Shown here: positions 27,961 through 35,832 of the stretch, piece after piece
How positions within the stretch are numbered: the stretch's first letter is position 1
Layout: the number at the start of each line of letters is the position of its first letter
The notes under the pieces: model-generated
Database searches by the model: none
Told to the model about the DNA's origin: nothing
Seen by the model: the letters and a program-made list of their open reading frames with translations, nothing else
Assembly (NCBI RefSeq): GCF_010501015.1
Contig: NZ_QVML01000004.1
Coordinates: 124,001 to 188,000 of the forward strand
Origin: Bacteroides sp. 214
GTDB lineage: Bacteria > Bacteroidota > Bacteroidia > Bacteroidales > Bacteroidaceae
Reading direction: 5' to 3'
DNA length: 64,000 nt
Made by a program: the position numbers and the translations under genes

Positions 27961-29100
27961 TTATTTCTCTTCAAATTCTTTTTCTTCTTGATTTTCAGGT
28001 TCTTGTTTATTCCTATAATAAATGTCTTCGTGGTTGATAATGTAGCGTTGGTAGTAAGAAAGCATGAGCGTGGTAAGCGGAAGAGCTATGATTAGTCCAA
28101 TAAAACCCATTAATGCTCCCCAAACAGAAAGAGATAATAAGATAAGGGCGGGGTTTAGTCCGGTAACTTTACCCATTATTTTAGGAACAATAAATCCGTC
28201 TTGAATAATCTGTACCACAATAAAGACAATTGCTGCCGAAAGAATAATGAGCCAAAAATTCTGCCCCGTATCGGCTGCTTTGAGAATAGCTAGCATAATA
28301 GTGGGCAGAAATCCCAGTGTTTGAAGATAGGGAACCAGGTTCAATGCTCCGATGAATAGCCCCAGTGCAATGGCCATAGGGAAATCGATAATTAAGAAGC
28401 CTATACAGAAGAGAATACCCACACAGAAAGCAACCAGTGCCTGTCCGCGAAAATATCGGTTCATTCCTGTTTCAATATCACTCGCGAGTTCTTGTACAAA
28501 GCCGCGATATTTCTCCGGGACAAGTTTTGGCCAGCCGTTGTTAAATGTTTCGTAGTCGAGCAGGATAAAAATGATATAAAGTAGAATGATAAAAATCGTA
28601 AAAATGCTAAACAGGAAACTAATGGATTCCGAAAGCAATAGCCATATCTTGGGAACTGCCGATTTGAGAATAGCAGTGATATTTTCATACTTGAGGGCCT
28701 CGTTTATGGCATTGAAATCAATGTTCTTGCGCAAGAATTCCGAAAGGCTTTCGGGAATTGCGCCATCGTTAGCACTATTAGTGGTAAAGTAGGCAACCAG
28801 CAAGTCTTTTACCTTACTGATTTCACCAACCATCGGCGGAATGATGATGTAAAAGATAGCAAACCCTATTCCGATAAGTAAAAATAGCGTGCAGAAGATA
28901 GCGACAGCACGATTCCGAATACGTAATTTGTTCTGAAAGAAGCGCACTATTGGATAAACAAGATACGCAATAAGCCATGCCAGAAAGAAGGGTAGTAGTA
29001 CTCCACTTAAGTGATTAATCAATCCCAGTATGCAAATAGCGATAACCAAACCGATTATCGAACGGATGAAACTATCGAAGGTTATTTTCTTTTCAAGCAT
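27961..29100 (-). CDS. AI-2E/PerM-family transporter
   Basis: 379 aa with about seven to eight membrane segments: a tight pair at the N-terminus (IGLVIAICILGLINH, LLPFFLAWLIAYLVYPI), a third (FLLIGIGFAIFYIII), a soluble central loop and a C-terminal group including FPMAIALGLFIGALNLVPYLQTLGF, a characteristic family block. The C-terminal ~20 residues are Glu-rich. The family includes the AI-2 exporter TqsA and Na+/H+ antiporters; the substrate here is unknown. It follows tdk by 21 bp and is probably co-transcribed. Confidence 0.85.
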   Translation of the reverse strand: MLEKKITFDSFIRSIIGLVIAICILGLINHLSGVLLPFFLAWLIAYLVYPIVRFFQNKLRIRNRAVAIFCTLFLLIGIGFAIFYIIIPPMVGEISKVKDLLVAYFTTNSANDGAIPESLSEFLRKNIDFNAINEALKYENITAILKSAVPKIWLLLSESISFLFSIFTIFIILLYIIFILLDYETFNNGWPKLVPEKYRGFVQELASDIETGMNRYFRGQALVAFCVGILFCIGFLIIDFPMAIALGLFIGALNLVPYLQTLGFLPTIMLAILKAADTGQNFWLIILSAAIVFIVVQIIQDGFIVPKIMGKVTGLNPALILLSLSVWGALMGFIGLIIALPLTTLMLSYYQRYIINHEDIYYRNKQEPENQEEKEFEEK

Positions 29101-29121
29101 ACAGGGTTGAAAGTTATAGTG

Positions 29122-29721
29122 TTATTTGTTTTCGGTTTGTTCCAATGCAATGGCTCTTTGGTAACAACATCTGCATAGTGGCTCATATTCTGCAGTTTCG
29201 CCAAGGAAAAACTGTTTGTCGTTTTTGACCGTACGGTGCGAGAAGTTGGCTAAGTCGCCACATTTCACACAAATAGCATGTACTTTGGATACTTGGTCGG
29301 CAATGGCGCAAAGTCCAGGCATTGGTCCGAAGGGTACGCCGCGGAAGTCCATGTCCAGTCCGGCAATAATTACACGAATACCATTATTGGCTAACTGATT
29401 ACACACATCTACCAACCCGGCATCGAAGAATTGTGCTTCATCAATACCCACAACATCTACTTCGGAAGTGAAGAGCAAAATACTTGTGGACGAATCTACG
29501 GGAGTAGAGGCAATAACGTTTTTGTCGTGCGAAATCACATCTTCCTCCGAGTAGCGTGTGTCTACGGCAGGTTTAAATATCTCTACCCGTTGCTTGGCAA
29601 ACTTGGCGCGTTTCAGGCGACGAATAAGCTCCTCCGTCTTACCCGAAAACATCGATCCACAAACCACTTCAATTCTTCCTCGTTTATTGGTTTCTTTATT
29701 GTAATCCTCGGAAAGCATCAT
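29122..29721 (-). CDS. tdk: Thymidine kinase, type II
   Basis: 199 aa from ATG 29721 (a second ATG follows immediately at 29718). Walker A is [16 protein letters not shown], Walker [11 protein letters not shown] with the catalytic Glu, and there is a zinc ribbon of CVKCG and CRCCYQ. The lasso and substrate loop is visible near [15 protein letters not shown]. It phosphorylates thymidine with ATP for salvage. A longer frame to 29838 is rejected because its extra 39 residues are not family-like and run through the promoter region shared with the divergent gene. Confidence 0.95.
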   Translation of the reverse strand: MMLSEDYNKETNKRGRIEVVCGSMFSGKTEELIRRLKRAKFAKQRVEIFKPAVDTRYSEEDVISHDKNVIASTPVDSSTSILLFTSEVDVVGIDEAQFFDAGLVDVCNQLANNGIRVIIAGLDMDFRGVPFGPMPGLCAIADQVSKVHAICVKCGDLANFSHRTVKNDKQFFLGETAEYEPLCRCCYQRAIALEQTENK

Positions 29722-29747
29722 GTTGTTCTTTTCATTTTTAGTAATTA

Positions 29748-29778
29748 CAAATGTAGTGAAAATGTTTTTCTCTCCAAG
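29748..29778 (-). promoter_or_regulatory. Promoter for tdk
   Basis: On the minus strand CTTG (29778-29775), 19 bp, then TACATTTG (29755-29748), matching TAnnTTTG with one mismatch in the -33 box. It is 27 bp upstream of the ATG. Confidence 0.55.
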
Positions 29779-29849
29779 TAGATTGTTTACAAAGGTGCAA
29801 GAACTGTTAAATAATAAGCAGCATTTAATAAACAACAATTATTTATTTC

Positions 29850-29857
29850 TATTTTTG
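29850..29857 (+). promoter_or_regulatory. -7 box for the 164-aa gene / rsmI
   Basis: TATTTTTG fits TAnnTTTG and sits 25 bp before the ATG at 29882. No -33 TTTG is found, so support is moderate. Confidence 0.4.
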
Positions 29858-29881
29858 CGTGGTTACATAACGAATACCATT

Positions 29882-30376
29882 ATGTTGGATGTCTTAAAGG
29901 AGATAGAACTTGACTTTGAGGAGTTAAGAAGTTTGGCGGGTGTGCTAAGTCGTGAAGAAGACGGGGCGATACGCGCCATGGCAAAAAGACGCGTGAGTAG
30001 CATTGGGCAAAAACTGAGTACCATAGAACGTATACTTGATGAAGAACCCGAAGCTCGCATAACCGAAGAACCTGAGGTGTCCGAAATCTTTGAAGAAGTA
30101 GCTGTTCCGTTTACTCCCCTTTCTACAGAAATCGTAGCCGAGCAACTAAAACGAACTCCAAAACTTGTTGGCTCTCTTAGCTTGAATGATACATTTCGTT
30201 TCTCTCGCGAATTATTCGATGGAGATGTGGAGAGAATGAACTCGGTGCTGGGGAGGCTTGATGAGATGGACTCCTTTGATGAAGCCACATATTATCTTGA
30301 TACGCAAATAACCCCGCAGGAAGATGATGAAGTCCTGACCGAATTTACTGATATCATCAAGAAATACTTTATATAA
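29882..30376 (+). CDS. Conserved hypothetical acidic protein upstream of rsmI
   Basis: 164 aa from ATG 29882 (MLDVLKEIELDFEEL). No motif that I recognise. It is Glu-rich and helical, with a charged middle (LDEEPEARITEEPEVSEIFEEV) and a C-terminal helix-turn pattern (LNDTFRFSRELFDGDVERMNSVLGRLDEMDSFDEATYYL) that looks like a small structured domain. A longer frame to 29720 runs through the divergent tdk promoter and adds a non-coding-like Asn/Leu stretch, so I reject it. It ends 4 bp before the rsmI start, so the two are probably co-transcribed and coupled. Confidence 0.75.
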   Translation: MLDVLKEIELDFEELRSLAGVLSREEDGAIRAMAKRRVSSIGQKLSTIERILDEEPEARITEEPEVSEIFEEVAVPFTPLSTEIVAEQLKRTPKLVGSLSLNDTFRFSRELFDGDVERMNSVLGRLDEMDSFDEATYYLDTQITPQEDDEVLTEFTDIIKKYFI

Positions 30377-30380
30377 TGCA

Positions 30381-31052
30381 ATGAGCAAACTCTATGTAGT
30401 ACCTACCCCGGTAGGCAATTTAGAAGATATGACTTTCCGCGCTATACGCATCCTGAAGGAGGTTGATTTCATTCTTGCCGAAGATACACGCACCTCGGGA
30501 ATACTCTTGAAGCACTTCGAAATAAAAAAAACAATGCTATCTTATCATAAGTTCAATGAACATAAAACCGTTGAAAGTGTTGTTAATAGAGTGAGGGGGG
30601 GCGAAGTAGCTGCACTAATCTCCGACGCGGGTACTCCGGGAATCTCTGATCCCGGGTTCTTGATAGTGAGAGAGTGTGTGCGAAATAGCATCCCTGTAGA
30701 GTGCTTGCCCGGTGCAACGGCTTTTGTTCCGGCATTGGTTGCTTCGGGTTTACCCAACGACCGCTTTGCTTTTGAAGGGTTCTTGCCACAGAAAAAGGGG
30801 CGGATGACCAAACTGAAATTACTAATAGAAGAACCTCGCACCATGGTATTCTACGAATCTCCACACAGATTATTGAAAACCTTGACGCAGTTTGGAGAGT
30901 ATTTCGGTATGGAGCGACAAGCAACCGTTTCGAGAGAAATTTCGAAACTACACGAAGAAACTGTCAGGGGAACACTGGCGGAGCTGATAGAACACTTTAC
31001 CAAAACCGATCCGCGAGGCGAAATCGTGATTGTTGTGGCGGGAAATGAATAA
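30381..31052 (+). CDS. rsmI: 16S rRNA (cytidine(1402)-2'-O)-methyltransferase
   Basis: 223 aa. It opens with LYVVPTPVGNLEDMTFRAI, then AEDTRTSGILLKHF, LISDAGTPGISDPG (SAM-binding Gly-rich motif) and the LPGATAFVPALVASGLPNDRFAFEGFLP block, all typical of RsmI. The family modifies C1402 of 16S rRNA with RsmH. It is slightly shorter than the E. coli protein, which carries an extra C-terminal region. Confidence 0.95.
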   Translation: MSKLYVVPTPVGNLEDMTFRAIRILKEVDFILAEDTRTSGILLKHFEIKKTMLSYHKFNEHKTVESVVNRVRGGEVAALISDAGTPGISDPGFLIVRECVRNSIPVECLPGATAFVPALVASGLPNDRFAFEGFLPQKKGRMTKLKLLIEEPRTMVFYESPHRLLKTLTQFGEYFGMERQATVSREISKLHEETVRGTLAELIEHFTKTDPRGEIVIVVAGNE

Positions 31053-31078
31053 AACAAAATAATATAAAATGTGAAAGT

Positions 31079-31939
31079 ATGAAAAAACTAACTTTTTTAC
31101 TCGTAGTATGTGTAGCCGTATCATTGGCTTCATGTGATGGAATTACCGGAAGTAGTAAAGTAAAAGCTGAGAGAGACTCATTAGCAACTGCGCTAACTCA
31201 ACGCGATGCGGAACTTGACGAAATGATGAGTACTTACAATCAAATTCAGGAAGGATTCCGTAAAATTAATGTTGCCGAAAATCGTGTGGATTTGCAACGT
31301 GGTACTATTACCGAAAACTCTATTTCTGCCCGTCAACAAATTGCGGCCGACATTGAGTTTATCTCCAAGACAATGGAAGATAACAAAACGCAGATTGCGA
31401 AATTGCAAGCTCAACTAAAGAATAGCAATACTAACTCTGCTCAGTTGAAGAAGGCCATTGAATCGTTGCAAAAAGAACTCGAAGTGAAAACAAAACGTAT
31501 TGAAGAGTTGCAAAACGAATTGGCTTCGAAGAATATCCGTATTCAGGAACTGGATGCAGCAGTAACTTCGCTTAGCGCTACAAAAGAGTCTCTGACTGCC
31601 GAAAATGAAGAAAAAGCGAGAGTCGTAGCCCAACAAGATAAAGCTATTAACGCAGCATGGTTTGTGTTTGGTACTAAATCAGAGCTCAAATCACAAAAAA
31701 TTCTAGATGGTGGTGATGTGCTGAAAAGTGCTGATTTTAATAAGGATTACTTTACGCAAATTGATGTTCGCACCACGAAAGAAATTAAATTGTATTCTAA
31801 GCGTGCCGACTTGTTGACTACGCACCCAACTGGTTCGTATATCCTCGAGAAAGACGACAAAGAACAATTGACACTAAAAGTAACCAATCCAACAGATTTC
31901 TGGAGCATTTCCAGATACTTGGTTATTCAGGTAAGATAA
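31079..31939 (+). CDS. Coiled-coil lipoprotein, Cbp1 collagen-binding adhesin-like
   Basis: 286 aa. Lipoprotein signal with Cys19 (SLASC) followed by DGITGSSK. Residues ~30-190 are a long coiled coil with heptads (IAKLQAQLKNSN, LEVKTKRIEELQNELASKNIRIQELDAAV). The C-terminal ~90 residues are a conserved globular part (INAAWFVFGTKSELKSQKILDGGDVLKS, FTQIDVRTTKEIKLYSKRADLLTTHP, SYILEKDD). The pattern matches the family that NCBI names Cbp1 collagen-binding glycoprotein adhesin after B. fragilis; the name is from memory. It is likely outer-membrane anchored. Its own terminator follows. Confidence 0.7.
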   Translation: MKKLTFLLVVCVAVSLASCDGITGSSKVKAERDSLATALTQRDAELDEMMSTYNQIQEGFRKINVAENRVDLQRGTITENSISARQQIAADIEFISKTMEDNKTQIAKLQAQLKNSNTNSAQLKKAIESLQKELEVKTKRIEELQNELASKNIRIQELDAAVTSLSATKESLTAENEEKARVVAQQDKAINAAWFVFGTKSELKSQKILDGGDVLKSADFNKDYFTQIDVRTTKEIKLYSKRADLLTTHPTGSYILEKDDKEQLTLKVTNPTDFWSISRYLVIQVR

Positions 31940-31962
31940 AATAAAAGAGCAAAGCTCGTAAG

Positions 31963-32013
31963 GCGAGGAATCCTCGTACTTCTGTGGAAGTGCCGGGATT
32001 CTTCGCTTTTTTT
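31963..32013 (+). terminator. Rho-independent terminator after the coiled-coil lipoprotein
   Basis: GCGAGGAATCC (31963-31973) pairs with GGATTCTTCGC (31996-32006, one G-T pair), with an inner ACTTC/GAAGT stem around TGTG, then seven T. Confidence 0.85.
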
Positions 32014-32043
32014 GTATCTTCGCAGTCTTAAACTTCACACCTT

Positions 32044-32736
32044 ATGAAATACAAGAATCTTTTTATAGATTTAGATGATACTCTGTGGGCATTCTCAGAG
32101 AACTCACGAGAAACATTTAAGGAAATGTACGATAAGCATCGGTTTGATCGTTATTTTGATTCGTTTGATAGCTATTTCGATATATATACCACCAGAAATG
32201 TAGAGCTGTGGGAACTATATACATACGATAAGATAACCCGCGAACAATTAAATAGCGAGCGCTTTGCCTATCCTCTTCGTTCGGTAGGTGTGGAAGATGC
32301 GCAGTTGTTGAAAGATTTTCGTGAGGATTACTTCGAAGCTCTCCCGCTGAAAAGTAAACTTATGCCTCATGCTAAAGAGGTGCTGGAATATCTTACTGGC
32401 AAGTATCATCTCTATATTATATCCAATGGATTCAGGGAATTGCAAAGGCGCAAGATGGAGTCGTCGGGCATTGATGGCTATTTTAAGAAAATTATTCTTT
32501 CAGAAGATATTGGTGTGATGAAACCCAATCCGCAGATATTTTATTATGCGTTATCTGCCACCCAATCTGAAATTCGAAATTCGTTGATGATTGGCGACAA
32601 CTGGAACGCCGATATTACGGGAGCTCGAGAAGCGGGAATGGATCAGATGTTCTATAACGTGTATAAGAAAGACGATTTTCCCTTTTATCCTACCTACCTG
32701 ATTGAAGATTTAAGGGAGATAACCGCAATACTATAA
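32044..32736 (+). CDS. YjjG-family noncanonical pyrimidine nucleotidase (HAD superfamily)
   Basis: 230 aa. HAD motif I FIDLDDTLW (nucleophile Asp, acid Asp), motif II IISNGF, motif III MKPNPQIF with the Lys, motif IV MIGDNWNADITGA. The helical cap is FSENSRETFKEMYDKHRFDRYFDSF. YjjG-type enzymes dephosphorylate non-standard pyrimidine nucleotides. The stop codon coincides with the left end of the inverted-repeat element 32735-32941. The nearest -7-like box is TATCTTCG at 32015-32022, one mismatch from consensus. Confidence 0.88.
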   Translation: MKYKNLFIDLDDTLWAFSENSRETFKEMYDKHRFDRYFDSFDSYFDIYTTRNVELWELYTYDKITREQLNSERFAYPLRSVGVEDAQLLKDFREDYFEALPLKSKLMPHAKEVLEYLTGKYHLYIISNGFRELQRRKMESSGIDGYFKKIILSEDIGVMKPNPQIFYYALSATQSEIRNSLMIGDNWNADITGAREAGMDQMFYNVYKKDDFPFYPTYLIEDLREITAIL

Positions 32737-32941
32737 GAAACTGTTTAAGTTTTGCTCGTTCTTTTATTTTGTGCTATTTTTAGGCTGTTTGTTTTCTTCT
32801 TAAGGCGATAATAGCGGGCTATTTGAGCTGCAAAAAGAGAAGAAACAGACAAAAAGAGCGCTAAAGAAAAAACGAACCAGCGGTCGGCGAAGCCAAAGCA
32901 TCCTATATTAATCATTTTGTGGAAAACTTAAACAGTTTCTT
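32735..32941. repeat. 207-bp element with perfect 19-bp terminal inverted repeats (MITE-like or hairpin)
   Basis: The 19-bp sequence at 32735-32753 (start AAGAAACTGT, end AAGTTTT) is the exact reverse complement of 32923-32941. The interior has further imperfect self-complementarity (GTTTGTTTTCTTCTT against AGAAGAAACAGAC; GCTCGTTC against GAACCAGC), so the unit can form one long hairpin. No transposase is encoded. It lies between two convergent genes and supplies the last two bases of the yjjG stop codon and the final codons and stop of birA (GAA GAA ACT GTT TAA). No clear target-site duplication is visible. Confidence 0.65.
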
Positions 32942-33695
32942 CTAATACAAACGCTACTTCTTTAAAGGCATAAGTGCGCTCTTTGCCCGTTTGGTCTATT
33001 AATACAAGGTTTCCGTTGGCTTGTACCTGTTTGATGCAGGCTTTGAAAGTTCCTGATGTATCTTTATAAAGATGAAGACCTTCTTTGCGGAATAAGGAGG
33101 CGTGGTACTTTTCACTGATAAGTTCGTTGTGCCCCTCCCTTAAATTATTGTAGTAACTATGTATCCTTTCAAGAATAGATTTTAACAGGGCTGTCGTTTC
33201 ATGCTCTTTTCCTGTAATTTGTGCTAACGATACCGGATTGGGTGCGGCACTGTGAAATTCTTGCTGGTTAATGTTGATTCCAACCCCTGCAATACTTTTC
33301 TCCCAAACTTCGCCTTGTAGCTCATTCTCAATCAAGATACCACTTATTTTTTGTTCCTGCCAATAAATGTCATTCGGCCACTTTATAGAAAAGTCTTTGG
33401 CATACCTTTCTAACTCTTCTTTTATAGCTAGTGACACTATTTGAGAAAGTATGAATTGATCCTTTATGTTGATGAAACGCGGAAAGAACAGAGTGCTGAA
33501 CAAGAGGTTTTTCCCAGCCTCCGACTCCCACGAATTACCTCGTTGTCCCTTACCAGCTTCCTGAAACCGGGCTGTTACGGTAGTAAACTCTGCAAGTGGT
33601 TGCTTGCTGCTCAGGTTGTTTAGATAGTTATTGGTCGAGTCGGTTACAGGCAGTGAAATAAGCAACTCGCTGTTGTCATCAAGGAAGCGATTCAT
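32928..33695 (-). CDS. birA: Biotin--[acetyl-CoA-carboxylase] ligase
   Basis: 255 aa. It has the ligase domain but no N-terminal helix-turn-helix, so it is a monofunctional biotin protein ligase. Conserved blocks: LPVTDSTNNYL, ARFQEAGKGQRGNSWES (GRGRRGR-type biotin/ATP loop, here GKGQRGN), NLLFSTLFFP, IKWPNDIYWQEQKISGILIEN and GVGININ. It attaches biotin to carboxylases. The last residues (ETV and stop) are supplied by the inverted-repeat element. It overlaps the upstream YjbR-like gene by 17 bp. Confidence 0.9.
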   Translation of the reverse strand: MNRFLDDNSELLISLPVTDSTNNYLNNLSSKQPLAEFTTVTARFQEAGKGQRGNSWESEAGKNLLFSTLFFPRFINIKDQFILSQIVSLAIKEELERYAKDFSIKWPNDIYWQEQKISGILIENELQGEVWEKSIAGVGININQQEFHSAAPNPVSLAQITGKEHETTALLKSILERIHSYYNNLREGHNELISEKYHASLFRKEGLHLYKDTSGTFKACIKQVQANGNLVLIDQTGKERTYAFKEVAFVLEETV

Positions 33696-34035
33696 ACTCA
33701 GTGCGCAATTTCTTGGGGAATTTCTTTACTACTTCGTCGTAGGAGTGATCAATAAGGCGAAGAATCAATTTATCGTCAGCGTCGCGATTGAAAAACACTT
33801 GATTCCAGTAGGTCTTGTTGAAATGATAGGCTGGTTCCACGGCATTGAATGTTTCGCGTAGCTCTACCGCATATTCAGGATTGCACTTAAGAGCTATTTT
33901 GTCGGCAGTTTCCAACGACATGAGAATAAACATTTTCCCCATTACTTTTATCACGAGCGAATCTTCGTCAAAAGGGAACGATTCGGTAGTGCCTTTCTTG
34001 CTCAGGCAGTGTTCTCTAACGGTTTCTACATCCAT
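33679..34035 (-). CDS. MmcQ/YjbR-family protein
   Basis: 118 aa from ATG 34035, the usual length for this family. Conserved residues: VETVREHCLSKKGTTESFPFDEDSLVIKVMGKMFIL, LKCNPEYAVELRETFNAVEPAYHFNKTYWNQV and LIDHSYDEVVKKFPKKLR. The fold (CyaY-like) is proposed to bind DNA. The frame remains open to 34080, but that would overlap yraN by 29 bp and adds non-family sequence, so I use 34035. It lies between yraN and birA in a probable three-gene operon. Confidence 0.85.
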   Translation of the reverse strand: MDVETVREHCLSKKGTTESFPFDEDSLVIKVMGKMFILMSLETADKIALKCNPEYAVELRETFNAVEPAYHFNKTYWNQVFFNRDADDKLILRLIDHSYDEVVKKFPKKLRTEYESLP

Positions 34036-34051
34036 AATCTTTTGTTGCTCT

Positions 34052-34417
34052 TTACCAAATTGGTGGGTGAAATGCTTCAATAATATGCTCTATTTGGAAA
34101 TTTTTTTCACTACCAACTACTGTGATGATATCAAAACGCACCGGACTGTCTATCTGAAATAGCTTCAAATAAGTATCGGTAGCCAATACCGTACGTTTTA
34201 TCTTCTGCATTGTAACCGCATCTTGTGGCTTTGCAAAGGAGGTGTTTTTCCTCGTTTTTACTTCTATAACAACCAGCTCATTCTCTTTTGCAGCAACGAT
34301 ATCCAACTCCAAATGTCCTCTTTGCCAGTTGCGGTGGCGGATGATGTAATCATTTTTGAGGAGATATGCTACCGCCGCATCTTCGCCTGCTTTTCCTAAA
34401 TTGTTATGCTCCGCCAT
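34052..34417 (-). CDS. YraN-family (UPF0102) endonuclease-like protein
   Basis: 121 aa. LGKAGEDAAVAYLLKNDYIIRHRNWQRGHLELDIVAAKENELVVIEVKTRKN contains the PD-(D/E)xK signature (Asp in ELDIV, Glu and Lys in IEVKTR). YraN proteins are Holliday-junction-resolvase-like with unproven substrates. First gene of the minus-strand yraN/yjbR/birA unit. Confidence 0.9.
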   Translation of the reverse strand: MAEHNNLGKAGEDAAVAYLLKNDYIIRHRNWQRGHLELDIVAAKENELVVIEVKTRKNTSFAKPQDAVTMQKIKRTVLATDTYLKLFQIDSPVRFDIITVVGSEKNFQIEHIIEAFHPPIW

Positions 34418-34458
34418 TGAAAACCTCTTTTAAGTGCCTTGATATGTTTACTTTAGTG

Positions 34459-34466
34459 CAAATTTA
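34459..34466 (-). promoter_or_regulatory. -7 box for the yraN-yjbR-birA unit
   Basis: On the minus strand TAAATTTG fits TAnnTTTG, 41 bp before the ATG at 34417. A -33 box is not evident. Confidence 0.4.
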
Positions 34467-34478
34467 CTCATTTAATCC

Positions 34479-34508
34479 TTTGATTTTACAGAAGTAAAAG
34501 TAATTTTG
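34479..34508 (+). promoter_or_regulatory. Promoter for the RHH-like gene / tadA
   Basis: TTTG (34479-34482), 18 bp, TAATTTTG (34501-34508), close to the full Bacteroidetes consensus. The ATG follows at 34517, only 8 bp after the -7 box, so the transcript would be leaderless or nearly so. Confidence 0.6.
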
Positions 34509-34516
34509 CAAGAAAT

Positions 34517-34753
34517 ATGAGCAAAGGAGGAAAAAAGAAAGAATATCGCCACCCGGCTGTTGCGTCAAAACGGCAGATTCGCATGACGTGTCTTGTCAGC
34601 GAGGAAGAACAACGAGCTATTGACCGTTACTTGGAGAAGTACAAGATAACGAATAAGTCGCGTTGGGTGCGCGAAACAATCCTGAAGTTCATTTTGAAAA
34701 ATATGGAAGAAGACTATCCGACTCTCTTCGAAGAACACGATATGCGACGCTAA
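34517..34753 (+). CDS. Small basic protein, ribbon-helix-helix-like
   Basis: 78 aa. Very basic N-terminus (MSKGGKKKEYRHPAVASKRQ), then a strand-helix-helix pattern (IRMTCLVSEEEQRAIDRYLEKYKITNKSRWVRETILKFILKNM) that resembles a ribbon-helix-helix DNA-binding fold, ending in EEDYPTLFEEHD. Function unknown. It is 9 bp upstream of tadA and probably co-transcribed. The promoter lies just before the ATG, suggesting a leaderless message. Confidence 0.7.
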   Translation: MSKGGKKKEYRHPAVASKRQIRMTCLVSEEEQRAIDRYLEKYKITNKSRWVRETILKFILKNMEEDYPTLFEEHDMRR

Positions 34754-34762
34754 CTACCTCTT

Positions 34763-35200
34763 ATGCTGGACGATACCTACTACATGAAACAAGCGTTGGC
34801 AGAAGCCGATAAAGCCAAAGAACGCGGAGAAGTGCCTGTTGGCGTGGTTATTGTCGCCAAAGAGCGTATCATTGCTCGCGGACACAACCTCACCGAAACC
34901 CTCAATGATGTTACAGCCCATGCCGAGATGCAAGCCATTACTGCCGCAGCGAATGTGCTGGGTGGCAAATACTTGAGTGACTGTACCTTGTATGTTACTG
35001 TGGAGCCTTGCGTGATGTGTGCAGGAGCCATCGCGTGGTCACAACTGGGGAGATTGGTTTTTGGCGCGGCTGACGAGAAGCGCGGATATCAAAAATATGC
35101 TCCGAACGCTCTGCATCCCAAAACGGTGGTAGTAAGTGGTGTATTGGCCGAAGAGTGTGGACGCAAAATGAAAGACTTCTTTCAGGCGAAGCGTCAATAA
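34763..35200 (+). CDS. tadA: tRNA-specific adenosine deaminase
   Basis: 145 aa cytidine/deoxycytidylate-deaminase fold. Zinc motif: HAEMQ (catalytic Glu) and PCVMCAGAI, with VPVGVVIV and ARGHNLTETLNDVTAHAE upstream. Converts adenosine 34 of tRNA-Arg(ACG) to inosine. Length and motifs are those of bacterial TadA. Confidence 0.93.
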   Translation: MLDDTYYMKQALAEADKAKERGEVPVGVVIVAKERIIARGHNLTETLNDVTAHAEMQAITAAANVLGGKYLSDCTLYVTVEPCVMCAGAIAWSQLGRLVFGAADEKRGYQKYAPNALHPKTVVVSGVLAEECGRKMKDFFQAKRQ

Positions 35201-35317
35201 AAGCGTACTACTATCTACAAAATGTATTTATCATTCACCCTTCACTTTTTGGGCTAAATAGTTGATTATTACTGTTTTGTGGTGATACCTATCGCTATTC
35301 ACCTACTAAGCAAATTC

Positions 35318-35405
35318 TCACCATGTTGAGAACAAATACTTGCCTTGTTGAGAACGAATACTCACCATGTTGAGAATTTTTTCTCAACATGATAAAACCT
35401 TTTGA
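35318..35405. repeat. 22-nt tandem repeat island B1 with hairpin
   Basis: Four 22-nt units starting at 35318, 35340, 35362 and 35384; the first three share CC(A/T)TGTTGAGAA. Units 3 and 4 together form a perfect hairpin: ATGTTGAGAA (35367-35376), loop TTTT, TTCTCAACAT (35381-35390). It lies in the 632-bp spacer between the convergent tadA and DUF4834 genes. The same spacer also has TTCACCCTTCAC (35233-35244) and its near-complement GTGAAGGGTGAAGG (35477-35490). Confidence 0.7.
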
Positions 35406-35507
35406 GAAAATAAGAAAAAACGTACTGGTGAAGGATGCTAACATTCACCCTTAAGATATTGATTCTCAATGAAATTATGCTTAAAGGTGAAGGGTGAAGG
35501 ATACTCC

Positions 35508-35548
35508 TAAAAAAACACTGAGAAGAGATGAAGTTCTCAGTGATTTTT
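35508..35548. terminator. Bidirectional hairpin with A/T runs
   Basis: ACTGAGAA (35517-35524) pairs with TTCTCAGT (35534-35541), flanked by an A-run before and GATTTTT after, so it has a terminator shape in both directions. It is over 280 bp from either gene end, inside the repeat-rich spacer, so it may be part of that element rather than a classical terminator. Confidence 0.45.
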
Positions 35549-35604
35549 GATCAAGAACACAGTCAAAACGTACTCATTTGCCAGTGAGTTTTTAACTGAA
35601 ATGA

Positions 35605-35714
35605 ATGCCATAAGCATTCGGGGTAAATGCCATAAGCAGTTGGGGTGGATGCTATAAGCAAATGGGGTGAATGCTATAAGCAAATGGAGCGAATGCTATA
35701 AGTAGATGGTTGGA
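35605..35714. repeat. 22-nt tandem repeat island B2 (five ATGC(C/T)ATAAG units)
   Basis: Five contiguous 22-nt units starting at 35605, 35627, 35649, 35671 and 35693, each beginning ATGCCATAAG or ATGCTATAAG and continuing CAxxTGGGGTGA-like. A partial sixth starts at 35715. This is the clearest tandem repeat in the window. The core GCCATAAGCATTCG recurs at 57980-57993, and a related core is found in islands A and C. No coding potential. Confidence 0.85.
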
Positions 35715-35832
35715 GAGCTATAGGGGTTTTGCTAAATATCTTTTATTCTCAGCTGTCATAAACTTGAAACTGTGAGCAGCACTCACGAGTTGATTTTTTT
35801 AGCTGAATTTTGTTCTTACAAGATATGGAATG

